A DNA stretch of 64,000 bases, from positions 5,241,001-5,305,000 of the forward strand of contig NC_020453.1 of assembly GCF_000344805.1 (NCBI RefSeq), read 5' to 3'. Below are positions 44,639 to 53,657 of this stretch, piece by piece (the first letter of the stretch is position 1; every line of letters begins with the position of its first letter). The position numbers and the translations under genes are program-made. Below the pieces are notes generated by a model. That model had not been told where the DNA came from. It saw only the letters and a list, made by a program, of their open reading frames with translations, and did not search any database. Source of the DNA: Bradyrhizobium oligotrophicum S58 (GTDB lineage Bacteria > Pseudomonadota > Alphaproteobacteria > Rhizobiales > Xanthobacteraceae).

Positions 44639-45196
44639 ATGAAACATCCGTCCAATCGCGAGCTCTTCGCCTATTGGAACGACAGGCGCGGCCATGCCAA
44701 GGCGCCGGAGCGCTGCGACTTCGAGCCGTCAGCCGTGCGCGAGCTGCTCGGCGACATCTTCGTGCTGTCCTGCGATGCCGACAGCGGCTTTCCGTTCCGC
44801 ATGGCCGGCACCCGGCTGTGCGCCCTGCTCGGCGGCGACGTCAAGGACAAGAGCTTCCCCGCGCAGTTCACTCCCGCGAGCCGCCGCGAGATCGAGGAGA
44901 TCGCGATGGTGGTCAGCGAGGAGACGCTGCCGGCGATCGCCGGCGTGACGGCGCTGGCGCCGGATCACACCACCGCCCATTTCGAACTCCTGCTGCTGCC
45001 GTTCGCGACCCGCGCGCACGAGCCGATCAGCCTCACCGGCCTGCTCGCACCATTCGAGCCCCCGAAGGGCGCGCTCGGACCGCTGGAAATGGTCTCGTGG
45101 CGCTACATCCATCCGCCGGCCGAGCCGATCGTGCCGCGCACGCTGCGCAAGCTCGCGCTCGCCCGCGGCCTGATGGTCTATGAGGGGCTGCGCTGA
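44639..45196 (+). CDS. PAS_5-type PAS-domain protein
   Basis: The ATG at 44639 gives 185 aa. The N-terminal LFAYWNDRRGHAKAPERCDF and SAVRELLGDIFVLSCDADSG, followed by FPFRMAGTRLCALLGGDVKD, match the alphaproteobacterial PAS_5 family (PF07310). The usual closing strands are present (HFELLLLPFATRAHEPISLT and GLLAPFEPP). It has no output domain. Members are cytoplasmic and often control c-di-GMP or cell-envelope processes, but the ligand is unknown. It is divergent from the structured RNA and converges on the STAND cassette. Confidence 0.92.
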   Translation: MKHPSNRELFAYWNDRRGHAKAPERCDFEPSAVRELLGDIFVLSCDADSGFPFRMAGTRLCALLGGDVKDKSFPAQFTPASRREIEEIAMVVSEETLPAIAGVTALAPDHTTAHFELLLLPFATRAHEPISLTGLLAPFEPPKGALGPLEMVSWRYIHPPAEPIVPRTLRKLALARGLMVYEGLR

Positions 45197-45276
45197 CCAA
45201 TTGCGACGCGCGTAGTTCGGGCTGCTGTGCGGAGGAAGACGGAAAATTCCACCGCAAATACCAAATGGCGTGACCG

Positions 45277-48200
45277 CTAGCGGATCGTTGTCAGGGCCGA
45301 GAGTTTCGCCTGGAGCCTGTCGCGCACCTTCTCTGCCCCGCTGTTCGGGTTTTTGGCGATGAGTGCGCTGACGACGACGAGGCCCTTGCGATAGGCCTCG
45401 ACGGCATCTTGCAGGGAGCTGGCATCTTGTCCCGGCTCGCTCTGCTCGCGCGCGGCGTCACCGATGCGCTCGTAGCCTTCCGCCAGCTCAAGTTGACGAT
45501 TGCCATCGTCGGGAAACCTTGTCGCGAGCTGCAACCGGATTTGCAGGCCGGCATCATATTCCCTGAGCGTGTTTACGAAGTCGTGCTGCCTTCGCCACGC
45601 GCTCCCAAGCCTGTCGTGCGCGTCGGCTACGTCGCGCGTCCATGCCACGTTATTGAGGTCCTTTGCGGTGACCTCCTCGCGAATTGCCAGAGCGCTGCGG
45701 TATCTGTCGATCGCGCCCGCCGGATCCTGTTCTGCCACCGAATCGCCGATGATGACGTATTGGCGGGCGAGACGAATTTTCCAGTCGACATTGTCGGGAT
45801 CGTCGCGGGCGAGGCCGGCTGAGAGGTCGACTGCCATCTGGAAATACTTCAATGCGTCGTCAGGCTGGCCTTGCATCTTGTGCACACGGCCGACCTGCTC
45901 GTAGATCTTCGACAAGTTGGATCGATAGACGTTGTTTTTGGATTCCCTGCGGACCAAGGCCTCCCGTATCGTCATTGCCTGCTCGTATTCGGCCAGAGCT
46001 TCCTTCAGACGATCGTGCGCAGCAAGGACATCGCCAATCCGGGTCCGGGCATCCGCCACGGCCTTCTGCGCATCCGGGTCGTTCGGGTCCTGAGCCAGGA
46101 GGGCGGTGCCAATCGCAAGGGATTTCCGGTACCAATCCAGGGCGCCGTTCCAGTCCTTTTTCAGGAGGCTGTCCGCAATCTTGTTCTCGACAAAGGCGAT
46201 TCTTCGGCGCGCCTCGCTGTCCGCGGGATTCTTGTCAGCCAGCTTCTGCGCAATCCGCAGCGCATAATCAAGTTCCGCTGCGGAGCGCTTCAGATCACGG
46301 CCCTCGAAGGCGTCTCCAATCCGGAACGCGACCTCATAACGCAGTTCCTGCCACTCGTCGTTCTCGGCGTCCTTCGCGAGAAGCTGATCAGTGAGGTTTT
46401 TGGCCTCTTCGATTCGTTCCACGGTATGGCGATGGTCTCCAACCAGCAGGTACACGTCCGAGGACTTCGTCAGCAGCTTGGCGCGATACTCCATGAATTC
46501 CGGCCGTTTCTCGACGGCATCGTAAATCTTCTCCGCACCGCTCAGCAGCCGTCCCGCATTCGAGACCCGGATTTCACCGGTATTGAGCTGCTTCTGGATT
46601 ACATCGAGCACGCTCCCAACGACGGAAAATGCACTTTGCGCGCTCTTCTGCGCGGATTGTTCCTCCCGGAAAGCCTTTAGCCAGCCCGACACCGCAACGA
46701 CGAGCAAGGTCGCCATGACAATCAGCGCGCCGTTCCTGGCGCGGGAATATCGTCGCGCCTGCAGTTCGTTGTAGGTTCGACTGGCCGCCACGAGTTCCTT
46801 GAGCTCCGGCGCGCCCTCCATGTAGGACGCCGCGTCGTCCAGAGCGGCGCCAGAGAGCAGGTAACCGGCATCGAAGCCGGATGCTTGCCAGCGCTGCGCC
46901 GTCGCGATGAGCTGCAGCTTCGCCTTGGACCGGTCCCGCTCCTCCTGCAGCCAGTCGCGCAATCGCGGCCAGCCGTCGATGAGCGCGCTGTGGGCCAGGT
47001 CGAAGCGATCGTCGTCCCAGCCGACGCCTGGGCTGCGCCGGACGAGCTCGGCATCCACATATCTCTCCAGAACGTGGTCGACGCGGCCGGCAGGCGCGAT
47101 CTGCACCAGGACGTCCCGCCGCACCCGGCGGCGGATGAACCCTTCCACGTCGGGCTGCACCAGTTGCAGGAAGACGCACCTCGCGGCGGCCTGGTCGTCA
47201 GACGTCAGGCCGGCGTAAATCGTTTCTGCTGTACGGATCAGAGCGTCTCGCGGCTTGCCCACCTTGTGATAGGCTTCCCAGGTGATGCGGTTGCGCTGGC
47301 GCTGGTGCCACAGCCTGCCCAGGGTAAATTGCAGCATGGCCAGCGCGCCCGCATCGCCGGCAACGTTCTTGGCGAGGTCTTCGACGATTCCCTCGTCGAA
47401 CTTGAGCCCGACCGTGGTGGCCGCGCTCTCGATGATGTGCTGCACTTCGGCAGCGTTGGGCGGCCCAAGCGAGAAGCGTGCGGCCGGATTTTCCCCGATC
47501 GACTTGAGCGCGGCGAGCTGAAGCGCCGGTTGCTGGTACCGCTCCTCGATAATGAGAATGGTCCGATCCGGCTGACCACGCGTTCCGATCAGTGCCTGAA
47601 CGAAGCCCTCCCTCGTCTTCTCGTCCGAGCAGATCGTAAAGATCTGCTCGAGCTGATCGACGACCATGATAACGGGTCGCCCCGGAAACAAGCCGTCGAG
47701 CAGGCCGCCAAAAGTCTCTGGCGAACGTTCGAGCTTCTGCTTCTGCTCGGTGATCCATGTTTCGAGTTTGGGTAATGCGGGATCGGCAGCGACCTCATGG
47801 ATGCTCGCGAGCAACGCGGCGAACGGATCTGCTCTCGGCACTACGACCAGAACGAGCGGGCTCTTGCCTTCCCCGGCAAGCTGCGACTTCATCCTTGGGA
47901 TGACGCCGGCCATTACGATCGATGTCTTGCCGCTTCCCATCGGGCCGGAGACGAGCACGGCTCGCTGCTCGCGAAGCTGCTCCAGAAGTTTTCTGACGGC
48001 CTCCTCGCGCCCGAAAAAGCGTCCCGCGTCGTCTTCGTCGAATGGGTTCAACCCAATGTAGGGATTGGCAGCGCTGGTGAGGTCGGGGGCGTGCGATGGG
48101 TCGAAGGGGTCGAGGGCTGGCAGCGTGGCAGAGAGAGCCTCCCGATCGCCGGCCGAAAACTGATACGACGTCCAGTAGGTAATGATATTCTGGGCAGCCT

Positions 48201-48414
48201 CGCGGTCGGCCGGTGAATCTATCCATCGTCCCGCCGCCTGCGCCCGATCGATGAACGCATGGACGTCGGCGAGCAGATCCCGATCGTTCTCTCGATCGCG
48301 GGCCGTGCGCATCAGCGCAATGTGTTCGGCGCGCAATTCGGTGAGCGAGGTGAATGTTGACGGCGCCGATCCTGGTGCCGACGCTTCCGGCGCAACTTGG
48401 TGATCGTTCGACAT
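45277..48414 (-). CDS. nSTAND NTPase with TM helix and C-terminal TPR array
   Basis: The protein has 1045 aa. Residues 20-95 form a charged helical domain (TSLTELRAEHIALMRTARDR), possibly an adaptor. The novel-STAND entry NPYIGLNPFDEDDAGRFFGR (117-136) precedes Walker A GPMGSGKT at 157-164 and Walker B PVIMVVDQLEQ (247-257; D253). The nSTAND1 signature is LAHSALIDGWPRLRDWL (473-489). One TM helix lies at about 562-580. Residues 600-1040 are TPR-like repeats of about 50 aa (for example ALAEYEQAMTIREALV). Positive residues before the TM favour a cytoplasmic NTPase and an outside TPR sensor (inference). It starts 3 bp after the EAD1-helical gene stop, so it is translationally coupled as the last operon gene. 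Confidence 0.93.
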   Translation of the reverse strand: MSNDHQVAPEASAPGSAPSTFTSLTELRAEHIALMRTARDRENDRDLLADVHAFIDRAQAAGRWIDSPADREAAQNIITYWTSYQFSAGDREALSATLPALDPFDPSHAPDLTSAANPYIGLNPFDEDDAGRFFGREEAVRKLLEQLREQRAVLVSGPMGSGKTSIVMAGVIPRMKSQLAGEGKSPLVLVVVPRADPFAALLASIHEVAADPALPKLETWITEQKQKLERSPETFGGLLDGLFPGRPVIMVVDQLEQIFTICSDEKTREGFVQALIGTRGQPDRTILIIEERYQQPALQLAALKSIGENPAARFSLGPPNAAEVQHIIESAATTVGLKFDEGIVEDLAKNVAGDAGALAMLQFTLGRLWHQRQRNRITWEAYHKVGKPRDALIRTAETIYAGLTSDDQAAARCVFLQLVQPDVEGFIRRRVRRDVLVQIAPAGRVDHVLERYVDAELVRRSPGVGWDDDRFDLAHSALIDGWPRLRDWLQEERDRSKAKLQLIATAQRWQASGFDAGYLLSGAALDDAASYMEGAPELKELVAASRTYNELQARRYSRARNGALIVMATLLVVAVSGWLKAFREEQSAQKSAQSAFSVVGSVLDVIQKQLNTGEIRVSNAGRLLSGAEKIYDAVEKRPEFMEYRAKLLTKSSDVYLLVGDHRHTVERIEEAKNLTDQLLAKDAENDEWQELRYEVAFRIGDAFEGRDLKRSAAELDYALRIAQKLADKNPADSEARRRIAFVENKIADSLLKKDWNGALDWYRKSLAIGTALLAQDPNDPDAQKAVADARTRIGDVLAAHDRLKEALAEYEQAMTIREALVRRESKNNVYRSNLSKIYEQVGRVHKMQGQPDDALKYFQMAVDLSAGLARDDPDNVDWKIRLARQYVIIGDSVAEQDPAGAIDRYRSALAIREEVTAKDLNNVAWTRDVADAHDRLGSAWRRQHDFVNTLREYDAGLQIRLQLATRFPDDGNRQLELAEGYERIGDAAREQSEPGQDASSLQDAVEAYRKGLVVVSALIAKNPNSGAEKVRDRLQAKLSALTTIR

Positions 48415-48417
48415 GGC

Positions 48418-49740
48418 TCACACCTTGTCAGATAGTTCTCTCAAAGGCTCACGGATCTTCAGGATGTCGCCGCACTGCGCCTTGAGATCTCGGTCGACAT
48501 TGAAAAAGTGAAGAAGCGCCGTATCGCGGAAGAGCTTGAAATTTCTGCGCAGCGAACCGAAATTGGTGACGCGACCGGCAATCGTCTCGTCGACGCGGCT
48601 GGCATACTCCTTCGCATCCTTGGCCCAGTCCGCCTCAGCCTGCGTGGAAGCGATCTCGTCGACGCGCGATTTGATCGCTGGCCAGAACTCCTTGAACAAG
48701 TCGAGCGATTCCGGTGTGTTCTTTTCGATGTTGTCCTCGGCCTCCCAGAAATCCTTCTCGATTCTCTGCCATTTGTCGTGTTCCGCGACCCGGCTGCTCA
48801 GCTGCGACTTGATGTTCCTCAAAGACGCGATCGCCTCTTGAAGGTCGGCTGCCGACGCATCTCCCGCTGGCTTGGCAGCGACTGCATTCGCGAGGATTTC
48901 GCTCAGCTCTCTCAACGGAAGCTCTTCGGCATATCGGTTGAGGGATGCGTTGACCCTGCTCTGTTCGGAGACGATCACGCTCCGAAACGGGAACACCGCA
49001 GTGATCACATCGTGGGAATCCTCATCGCGAACCGCCTTTCGTAATTTCGGAATCGCCGATTCGAGCTCCTCTATCCATCCGCGCACATGCGTCCGATCGG
49101 CACCGACCTCCGGCAGCCGTTCGGCCGCCTCGCGCACACGGCTGCAGATTTTCGCAAGGTCGATGACGTGTTGTTGGAGCCCGAACGATGCTTGCGGATC
49201 GCGCCCCAGTTCCTTGGCGCAATCGATGATCTCCCGGTAGTGCCGCAACTGGATATCGTGCAGGCAATCATGCAGCTCCTTGTAGTGAAAAAGGGCGTCG
49301 ATTCTGCTGCTGACCTGGTCGAGCGTCTTGCGCGAGGCGGCGACGACAGAGCGAATCCCGGCGTCCTCCTCGACCTCCCGCCGCAGACTGTTGATCCCGG
49401 TGTTGAGCGTCTTGACGCTGGCCGGGGTGGAAATGCGCTGCAGGTGCTCGCCGACGACCCTCTGAAGGGCTTCGTTGGACTGTTGACCCTTCCAGTTCTT
49501 GATGCGATTGAGCAGGTCGAGCAGCCGTCCATCCCGCTCGACCATGTCCAGAAAATCGAGAACAACGTTCTGCTTCGGTTGCTCCCAAGACAGTCGATCG
49601 GAAACGTCTTTACCCATTGTAAAGCGAACCAGGACCTTCAGATCGTTCATGTTGAACGCATCGCAGATGCTATCGAGTAGCATCTTGTCCAAGAGAGATT
49701 CCGGCCCTATCGCGGAGCCGGCAGCGTCTGTCTCGATCAT
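48418..49740 (-). CDS. EAD1-domain protein with long helical region
   Basis: The protein has 440 aa. Residues about 16-100 look like an effector-associated domain EAD1: LLDSICDAFNMNDLKVLVRF, then QNVVLDFLDMVERDGRLLDL and ALQRVVGEHL. The EAD1 of the neighbouring protease has the same layout. Residues 110-430 are helical and charged (coiled-coil-like), with no enzymatic motif and no TM segment. It probably bridges the protease and the NTPase by EAD1-EAD1 contacts (inference). It lies 44 bp downstream of the protease gene and 3 bp before the nSTAND gene. An alternative start is Met19. Confidence 0.85.
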   Translation of the reverse strand: MIETDAAGSAIGPESLLDKMLLDSICDAFNMNDLKVLVRFTMGKDVSDRLSWEQPKQNVVLDFLDMVERDGRLLDLLNRIKNWKGQQSNEALQRVVGEHLQRISTPASVKTLNTGINSLRREVEEDAGIRSVVAASRKTLDQVSSRIDALFHYKELHDCLHDIQLRHYREIIDCAKELGRDPQASFGLQQHVIDLAKICSRVREAAERLPEVGADRTHVRGWIEELESAIPKLRKAVRDEDSHDVITAVFPFRSVIVSEQSRVNASLNRYAEELPLRELSEILANAVAAKPAGDASAADLQEAIASLRNIKSQLSSRVAEHDKWQRIEKDFWEAEDNIEKNTPESLDLFKEFWPAIKSRVDEIASTQAEADWAKDAKEYASRVDETIAGRVTNFGSLRRNFKLFRDTALLHFFNVDRDLKAQCGDILKIREPLRELSDKV

Positions 49741-49784
49741 TGGCCTCTACGCCCTTTCACTCGAAGCGAAGCGGACCCGGCGCG

Positions 49785-50897
49785 TCATGGCGCCTCGAAT
49801 TCGATCTTTCCTGCAAGCCGCTGGCGGATAACGCCAATCGGAATGCCCTGGTTGAATTTCGGCGAGCCCCAGGCAGGGTCGCCCATGTGATGCATCGCAA
49901 CCAGCGACCATTCCATATTGAAGCACGGGGACCCCGATGAGCCTCGGTCGCTGTTAGTGGCATAGCGAACCCGTGTGCCGTTGCCGTTCACGCCGAGCAC
50001 GGCTTGCGTGTCGACGGCGAGTTTCAAAGGGCTCCCGTCCGGATGCTGGGCTATCAGCAGCGGCATGTCGATCTGAAGTGGCGGCTGTGTCTTGGGCATT
50101 GCGATCCAGCGCCGTCGAGGGGCACCGGAGCCGGCGTTCTTGTCGATCGGTTCGTTGCCGATGGATCGCGCCAAGCGCGCGAGTACGAAATCGAGTTCGT
50201 CCGCCGCTGGAAGATCACGATCCGGCTGACCGTCGGCCTCGGCCTGGCTGTAACGCGCGAAGTCGATGCGCCAGTCTGAAGCGTGTAGCGGCACGACAAC
50301 TCCTTCCGAGCGCGAGCCGCCGGTGAGAACCTTGTAGTCAAAATGGCAGGTGATCGCGGCCGGACGTGCCGTCCCCTCGATTGCGGACTCGAGCACGTGG
50401 TAGTTGGTAAGAACGAGATCCGGTCCGATCAAGAAGCCGGTGCCCATCGCGTTGCCGTCAAACTCGATGCGGCAAACTTGGCCCTCGATCTGCGCCATGC
50501 ACTCTCGCCACACGCCCATGTCGAAGATCGTGAGTCGCGGACGCACGATGGCTTCGAGGCCGCTTGCCGTGACGCGCTCGGGCGCCCCGGTGACGGACTT
50601 GCCCGCGCTCTGCACCGACATCGTCGGCGCCATGCCGAATTTCTCGTAAAGGCGTCGTACTTTCTCGTGGTCCGGCTTCGTAAGATATGCAGCGCGGGCC
50701 AGATCGAGGACGATCGTCGCGCCTTTGCGCTCGGCCCAGTCGATCAGCTGAAACGCCACGTAGTCGTTCGGACCGGGGGCAACAATGTTCTCCAGCCGCT
50801 CGTTTAACCGAACGCGGACCATCATCTCCAACTCTCTAGGGTTGAACGCTGCGACAAGCGCTTCCTGGAATTCGCCGAAATCGACCCCCGGTATCAC
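49785..50897 (-). CDS. EAD1-trypsin-like serine protease
   Basis: GTG at 50897 with AGGAG at good spacing gives 370 aa. Residues 5-88 form an EAD1 death-like adaptor domain: EFQEALVAAFNPRELEMMVR, then AFQLIDWAERKGATIVLDLA. Residues 130-365 form a trypsin-like domain with the complete triad: His167 (VLTNYHVLES), Asp236 (ELDFVLARL) and Ser321 (RGSSGSPCFN). There is no signal peptide, so it is cytoplasmic. In EAD systems the adaptor domain couples an effector to a STAND sensor, so this is the likely effector, activated by proximity or cleavage. It is the first gene of a three-gene operon whose promoter should lie in 50898-51085. Confidence 0.93.
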   Translation of the reverse strand: MIPGVDFGEFQEALVAAFNPRELEMMVRVRLNERLENIVAPGPNDYVAFQLIDWAERKGATIVLDLARAAYLTKPDHEKVRRLYEKFGMAPTMSVQSAGKSVTGAPERVTASGLEAIVRPRLTIFDMGVWRECMAQIEGQVCRIEFDGNAMGTGFLIGPDLVLTNYHVLESAIEGTARPAAITCHFDYKVLTGGSRSEGVVVPLHASDWRIDFARYSQAEADGQPDRDLPAADELDFVLARLARSIGNEPIDKNAGSGAPRRRWIAMPKTQPPLQIDMPLLIAQHPDGSPLKLAVDTQAVLGVNGNGTRVRYATNSDRGSSGSPCFNMEWSLVAMHHMGDPAWGSPKFNQGIPIGVIRQRLAGKIEFEAP

Positions 50898-51085
50898 CGC
50901 ACCAACTCCTGAGCGACGTGAGATTCCCGCCCGCCGACGACCGGCATGCGGCGTCTCGTAAAGCCGATGGGCTCGCCGTCTTGGTGCCCCTCATCGCTCC
51001 ATGGAAGAATGTGCTGCGTTCAAGTTCTACTTTCAAGGGCGTTGTCTACGGTATGTAACCTCTCGGTGAAGCTACGGCCTCCGCC

Positions 51086-51678
51086 TCACTGCGCGCCGGT
51101 CAGCGGCGCGATCGGACTGCCGTCGGGCGCGAACGCTTTGACATCATCGGAGATGATCAACGAGCTGACATCCCGCCCGACGACGAGCGGGCCCTGATAG
51201 CTCGTTGGTGTGCGCGCGATCAGCGCATCTTCGGGCACGTTCTGCACCGGTTTCACGGTCGCAAACACGATGTGCGAGTACACCGCGAGCTTCGGCTTCG
51301 CCTCGCTGAAGATCCTGCCGGCCTCCTCGGGCGAGGTGTGGTGGTCCTGGATGGCACGGTAGCTCGGAAAGGATGTGAGCAACCCCGGATCGATCACGGC
51401 CACCTCATGGATGAGGAGATCGGCAGCTTCCGCCGCCTTCTCGACGCGGGGATCGGGCTTGGTGTCGCCGGACAGCACGACCTTCTTGCCGTCGAATTCG
51501 ACGACATAGCCGAGCGCCGGCTTGATCTTCTCGCCGCGATTGACCTCGATGGCGCTGACCCTGACGCCGTTGCGCTCGTAGACGACGCCGTCGGCGACGA
51601 TCCAGCCGCCGCGCAGACCACGACCGCCAGGACGCCCAACAAGGCTCCCAGCCAGCTCCGCACGAACGTCTCTCCCAT
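51086..51678 (-). pseudogene. MBL-fold hydrolase remnant (internal deletion)
   Basis: The first part (from the ATG at 51678) is a signal peptide, MGETFVRSWLGALLGVLAVV. Near 51610-51620 it shifts frame directly into the second half of a metallo-beta-lactamase-fold protein: GWIVADGVVYERNGV, then VEFDGKKVVLSGDTKPD, LLIHEVAV, DHHTSPEEAGRIF and LAVYSHIVF. The first metal site (HxHxDH) and roughly 130 residues are missing, and the two parts are out of frame. This is best explained by an internal deletion. The C-terminal half alone (51086-51478) is still open but should be inactive. The STAND cassette lies directly downstream. Confidence 0.82.
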
Positions 51679-51845
51679 CTTCGGTGATGTCATTGGCGCG
51701 ATGCTGCGCCCGGCCATTCTATCAGCTCGCACAGGCCGTGGCAGAGCGCCGAGAGAGCACAACGTAACGCTGAATTAACCGTGCAGGACGTAGTTTCAGC
51801 GCTGGATCATCCGGCACGCTAAGAGCCGGCTTTGAGTGGCGAAAC

Positions 51846-52460
51846 ATGGCGTTGCCGAATAAAAAACTCTCTCTTCCGGCCGCCGAGGAGCGCCGCCGTT
51901 TCCAGCGGGTCAAGGTCCACCTGCTCGGCCGCTACATGCTGCCCGACCGCCGTGAGTTTCCCTGCCAGGTGATCAACATGTCGCCGGGCGGGCTCGCGCT
52001 GCTCGCCCCCGGCATCGGCAATGTCGGCGACCGCGTGATCGCCTATCTCGACCATATCGGCCGCGTCGAGGGCAAGATCACCCGCATCATCGACAACGGC
52101 TTTGCGATGACGATCGGCGCGACCGCGCGCAAGCGCGACAAGCTCGCGGCCCAGCTGACCTGGCTCGCCAACCGCGACATCCTCAATTTGCCGGAGGATC
52201 GCCGCCACGACCGTATCATTCCGCGCAACCCGATCGCGGTGCTGACGCTCGAGGACGGCACCAAGATGACCTGCCGCATCATCGACATGTCGCTGTCGGG
52301 CGCGGCCATCGCGGCGGAGACCAAGCCGCCGATGAAATCGCTGGTCATGCTCGGCCGCGTGCAGTCGCGCGTGGTGCGAAATCTCGAGGGCGGCTTCGCC
52401 ATCGAGTTCATGCACGCACAACTTGCCGAAACGCTCGAAGAGAGCGTTACCGCGCGGTAA
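51846..52460 (+). CDS. Tandem PilZ-domain protein
   Basis: The protein has 204 aa. The first PilZ domain has the RxxxR region ERRRFQRVKVHLLGRY (about 15-30) and the (D/N)xSxxG motif NMSPGG. The second has DRRHDRIIPRNP and DMSLSGAAI. Both c-di-GMP-binding motifs are present in each domain, so one chain may bind two dimers. There is no output domain, so it is likely a cytoplasmic adaptor that changes partner binding with c-di-GMP. The GGDEF/EAL protein at 36.5 kb could supply the signal, but they are not linked genetically. Confidence 0.94.
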   Translation: MALPNKKLSLPAAEERRRFQRVKVHLLGRYMLPDRREFPCQVINMSPGGLALLAPGIGNVGDRVIAYLDHIGRVEGKITRIIDNGFAMTIGATARKRDKLAAQLTWLANRDILNLPEDRRHDRIIPRNPIAVLTLEDGTKMTCRIIDMSLSGAAIAAETKPPMKSLVMLGRVQSRVVRNLEGGFAIEFMHAQLAETLEESVTAR

Positions 52461-52793
52461 AGCCGAAAGTCGCATAAATCCCGCAACTTCACGGAGTGCA
52501 CGGCGTCCGCCACCGCGGGCGCCGTGTGGCGTTCGGCCATCGCACCGGCGGTCCGATGCAGTTAATGGCCGGGCCGCAAACGGCGCGCAACGCTGCAACG
52601 GCAGCGGTTCCCGCCTTAATGCAACGCATTCGATTCAAGCCCGAACGATTCAAATTTTAGCTAGATTCGATTCAAGTGAGAGTCGAATAAGCCCTTTGTT
52701 TTACTCGCATTTGCGTCAAATCCATCGTGGCGATTTAGCGGCAGCGAAAAATCTTTGTGAGACACATGGTCCCAACGAAAACGGGGGGCCAAA
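52461..52793. promoter_or_regulatory. AT-richer intergenic region with direct repeats
   Basis: This 333-bp gap holds two copies of ATTCGATTCAAG (52628-52639 and 52665-52676, 37 bp apart on centres) and a partial third (GATTCAAA near 52647). They lie 120-170 bp before the BTLCP gene. They could be regulator sites, but nothing is known of them. The remainder is featureless. Confidence 0.35.
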
Positions 52794-53420
52794 ATGGTCA
52801 AGCGGACGGGACAGGCAAAGGGATTGGCGGTCGCAGCCTTCCTGATGGCGATGGGGACGATGGCGCATGCCGGTGATGACCGGGTGCTCTATGCGAGCCT
52901 TGGCGACACCACGCGGGCCCCGATCGGCTGGATCGAGTTCTGCACCGAGACTCCCGAGGAATGCCGCGGCGGCGCGTCGCAGGCCCGCGACATCGTGCTC
53001 TCCCAGACGGCGTGGCGCGACCTGCTAAAGGTCAATCGCTGGGTCAATGAGAACGTCAAGCCCATCACCGACATGGACCATTGGGGCGTGGTCGAGAAAT
53101 GGTCGCTGCCGACCGACGGCTACGGCGACTGCGAGGACTACGTGCTGTTGAAGCGTAAGCTGCTGATCGATGCCGGCTGGCCCCGCGAGGCGCTGCTGAT
53201 CACGGTGGTGCGCGACAAGAAGGGTGAAGGACATGCCGTCCTCACCGTGAAGACCGACAAGGGTGAATACGTGCTCGACAATCAGAACGAGAACGTCGTC
53301 GCCTGGACCGAGACCGGCTACCGCTTCGTCAAGCGGCAGTCGCAGAGCGACCCGAATGTGTGGGTCTCGCTCGGCGACGGTCGCCCGGCAGTGGCCACCG
53401 CCAGCGCAAGAGAGCGCTGA
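52794..53420 (+). CDS. Transglutaminase-like cysteine peptidase (BTLCP)
   Basis: The protein has 208 aa. The signal peptide (GLAVAAFLMAMGTMAHA) places it in the periplasm. The BTLCP (PF06035, LapG-like) triad is present: Cys113 in GYGDCEDYVLLKRKLL, His147 in GEGHAVLTV and Asp162 in YVLDNQNENV. LapG-type members cleave large surface adhesins and are controlled by c-di-GMP through LapD. Other alphaproteobacterial paralogues like this one have no known partner, and neither lapD nor an adhesin gene is nearby. The mature start ADDRVLYASLGDTTRAPIGW is typical of the shorter alphaproteobacterial subfamily. A very strong terminator follows. Confidence 0.94.
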   Translation: MVKRTGQAKGLAVAAFLMAMGTMAHAGDDRVLYASLGDTTRAPIGWIEFCTETPEECRGGASQARDIVLSQTAWRDLLKVNRWVNENVKPITDMDHWGVVEKWSLPTDGYGDCEDYVLLKRKLLIDAGWPREALLITVVRDKKGEGHAVLTVKTDKGEYVLDNQNENVVAWTETGYRFVKRQSQSDPNVWVSLGDGRPAVATASARER

Positions 53421-53527
53421 GGCGCAGGAGAGCGCCAAGCGAGCGCTGAACAGAGAGGCGAGACACGAATTCGAGTTACGCGACCCGGTCACATCCCCAC
53501 CCCTCCCCGTCCCAGACCGGTTCGCGC

Positions 53528-53567
53528 GCGGCCAGCTCTCCCCCAAGAGCTGGCCGCAACTTTTTTT
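53528..53567 (+). terminator. Strong intrinsic terminator
   Basis: A perfect 12-bp stem (GCGGCCAGCTCT / AGAGCTGGCCGC) with a 6-nt loop is followed by AAC and seven Ts. It ends the BTLCP transcript. Confidence 0.92.
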
Positions 53568-53657
53568 GGCCTTGCTTCGACGATATGTCGCACGCAGGCC
53601 GCGACAACTCCTCGGCCAACCTTGTTTTCCCTCGACGGTCGGGTTTAGGTTGTCGGC

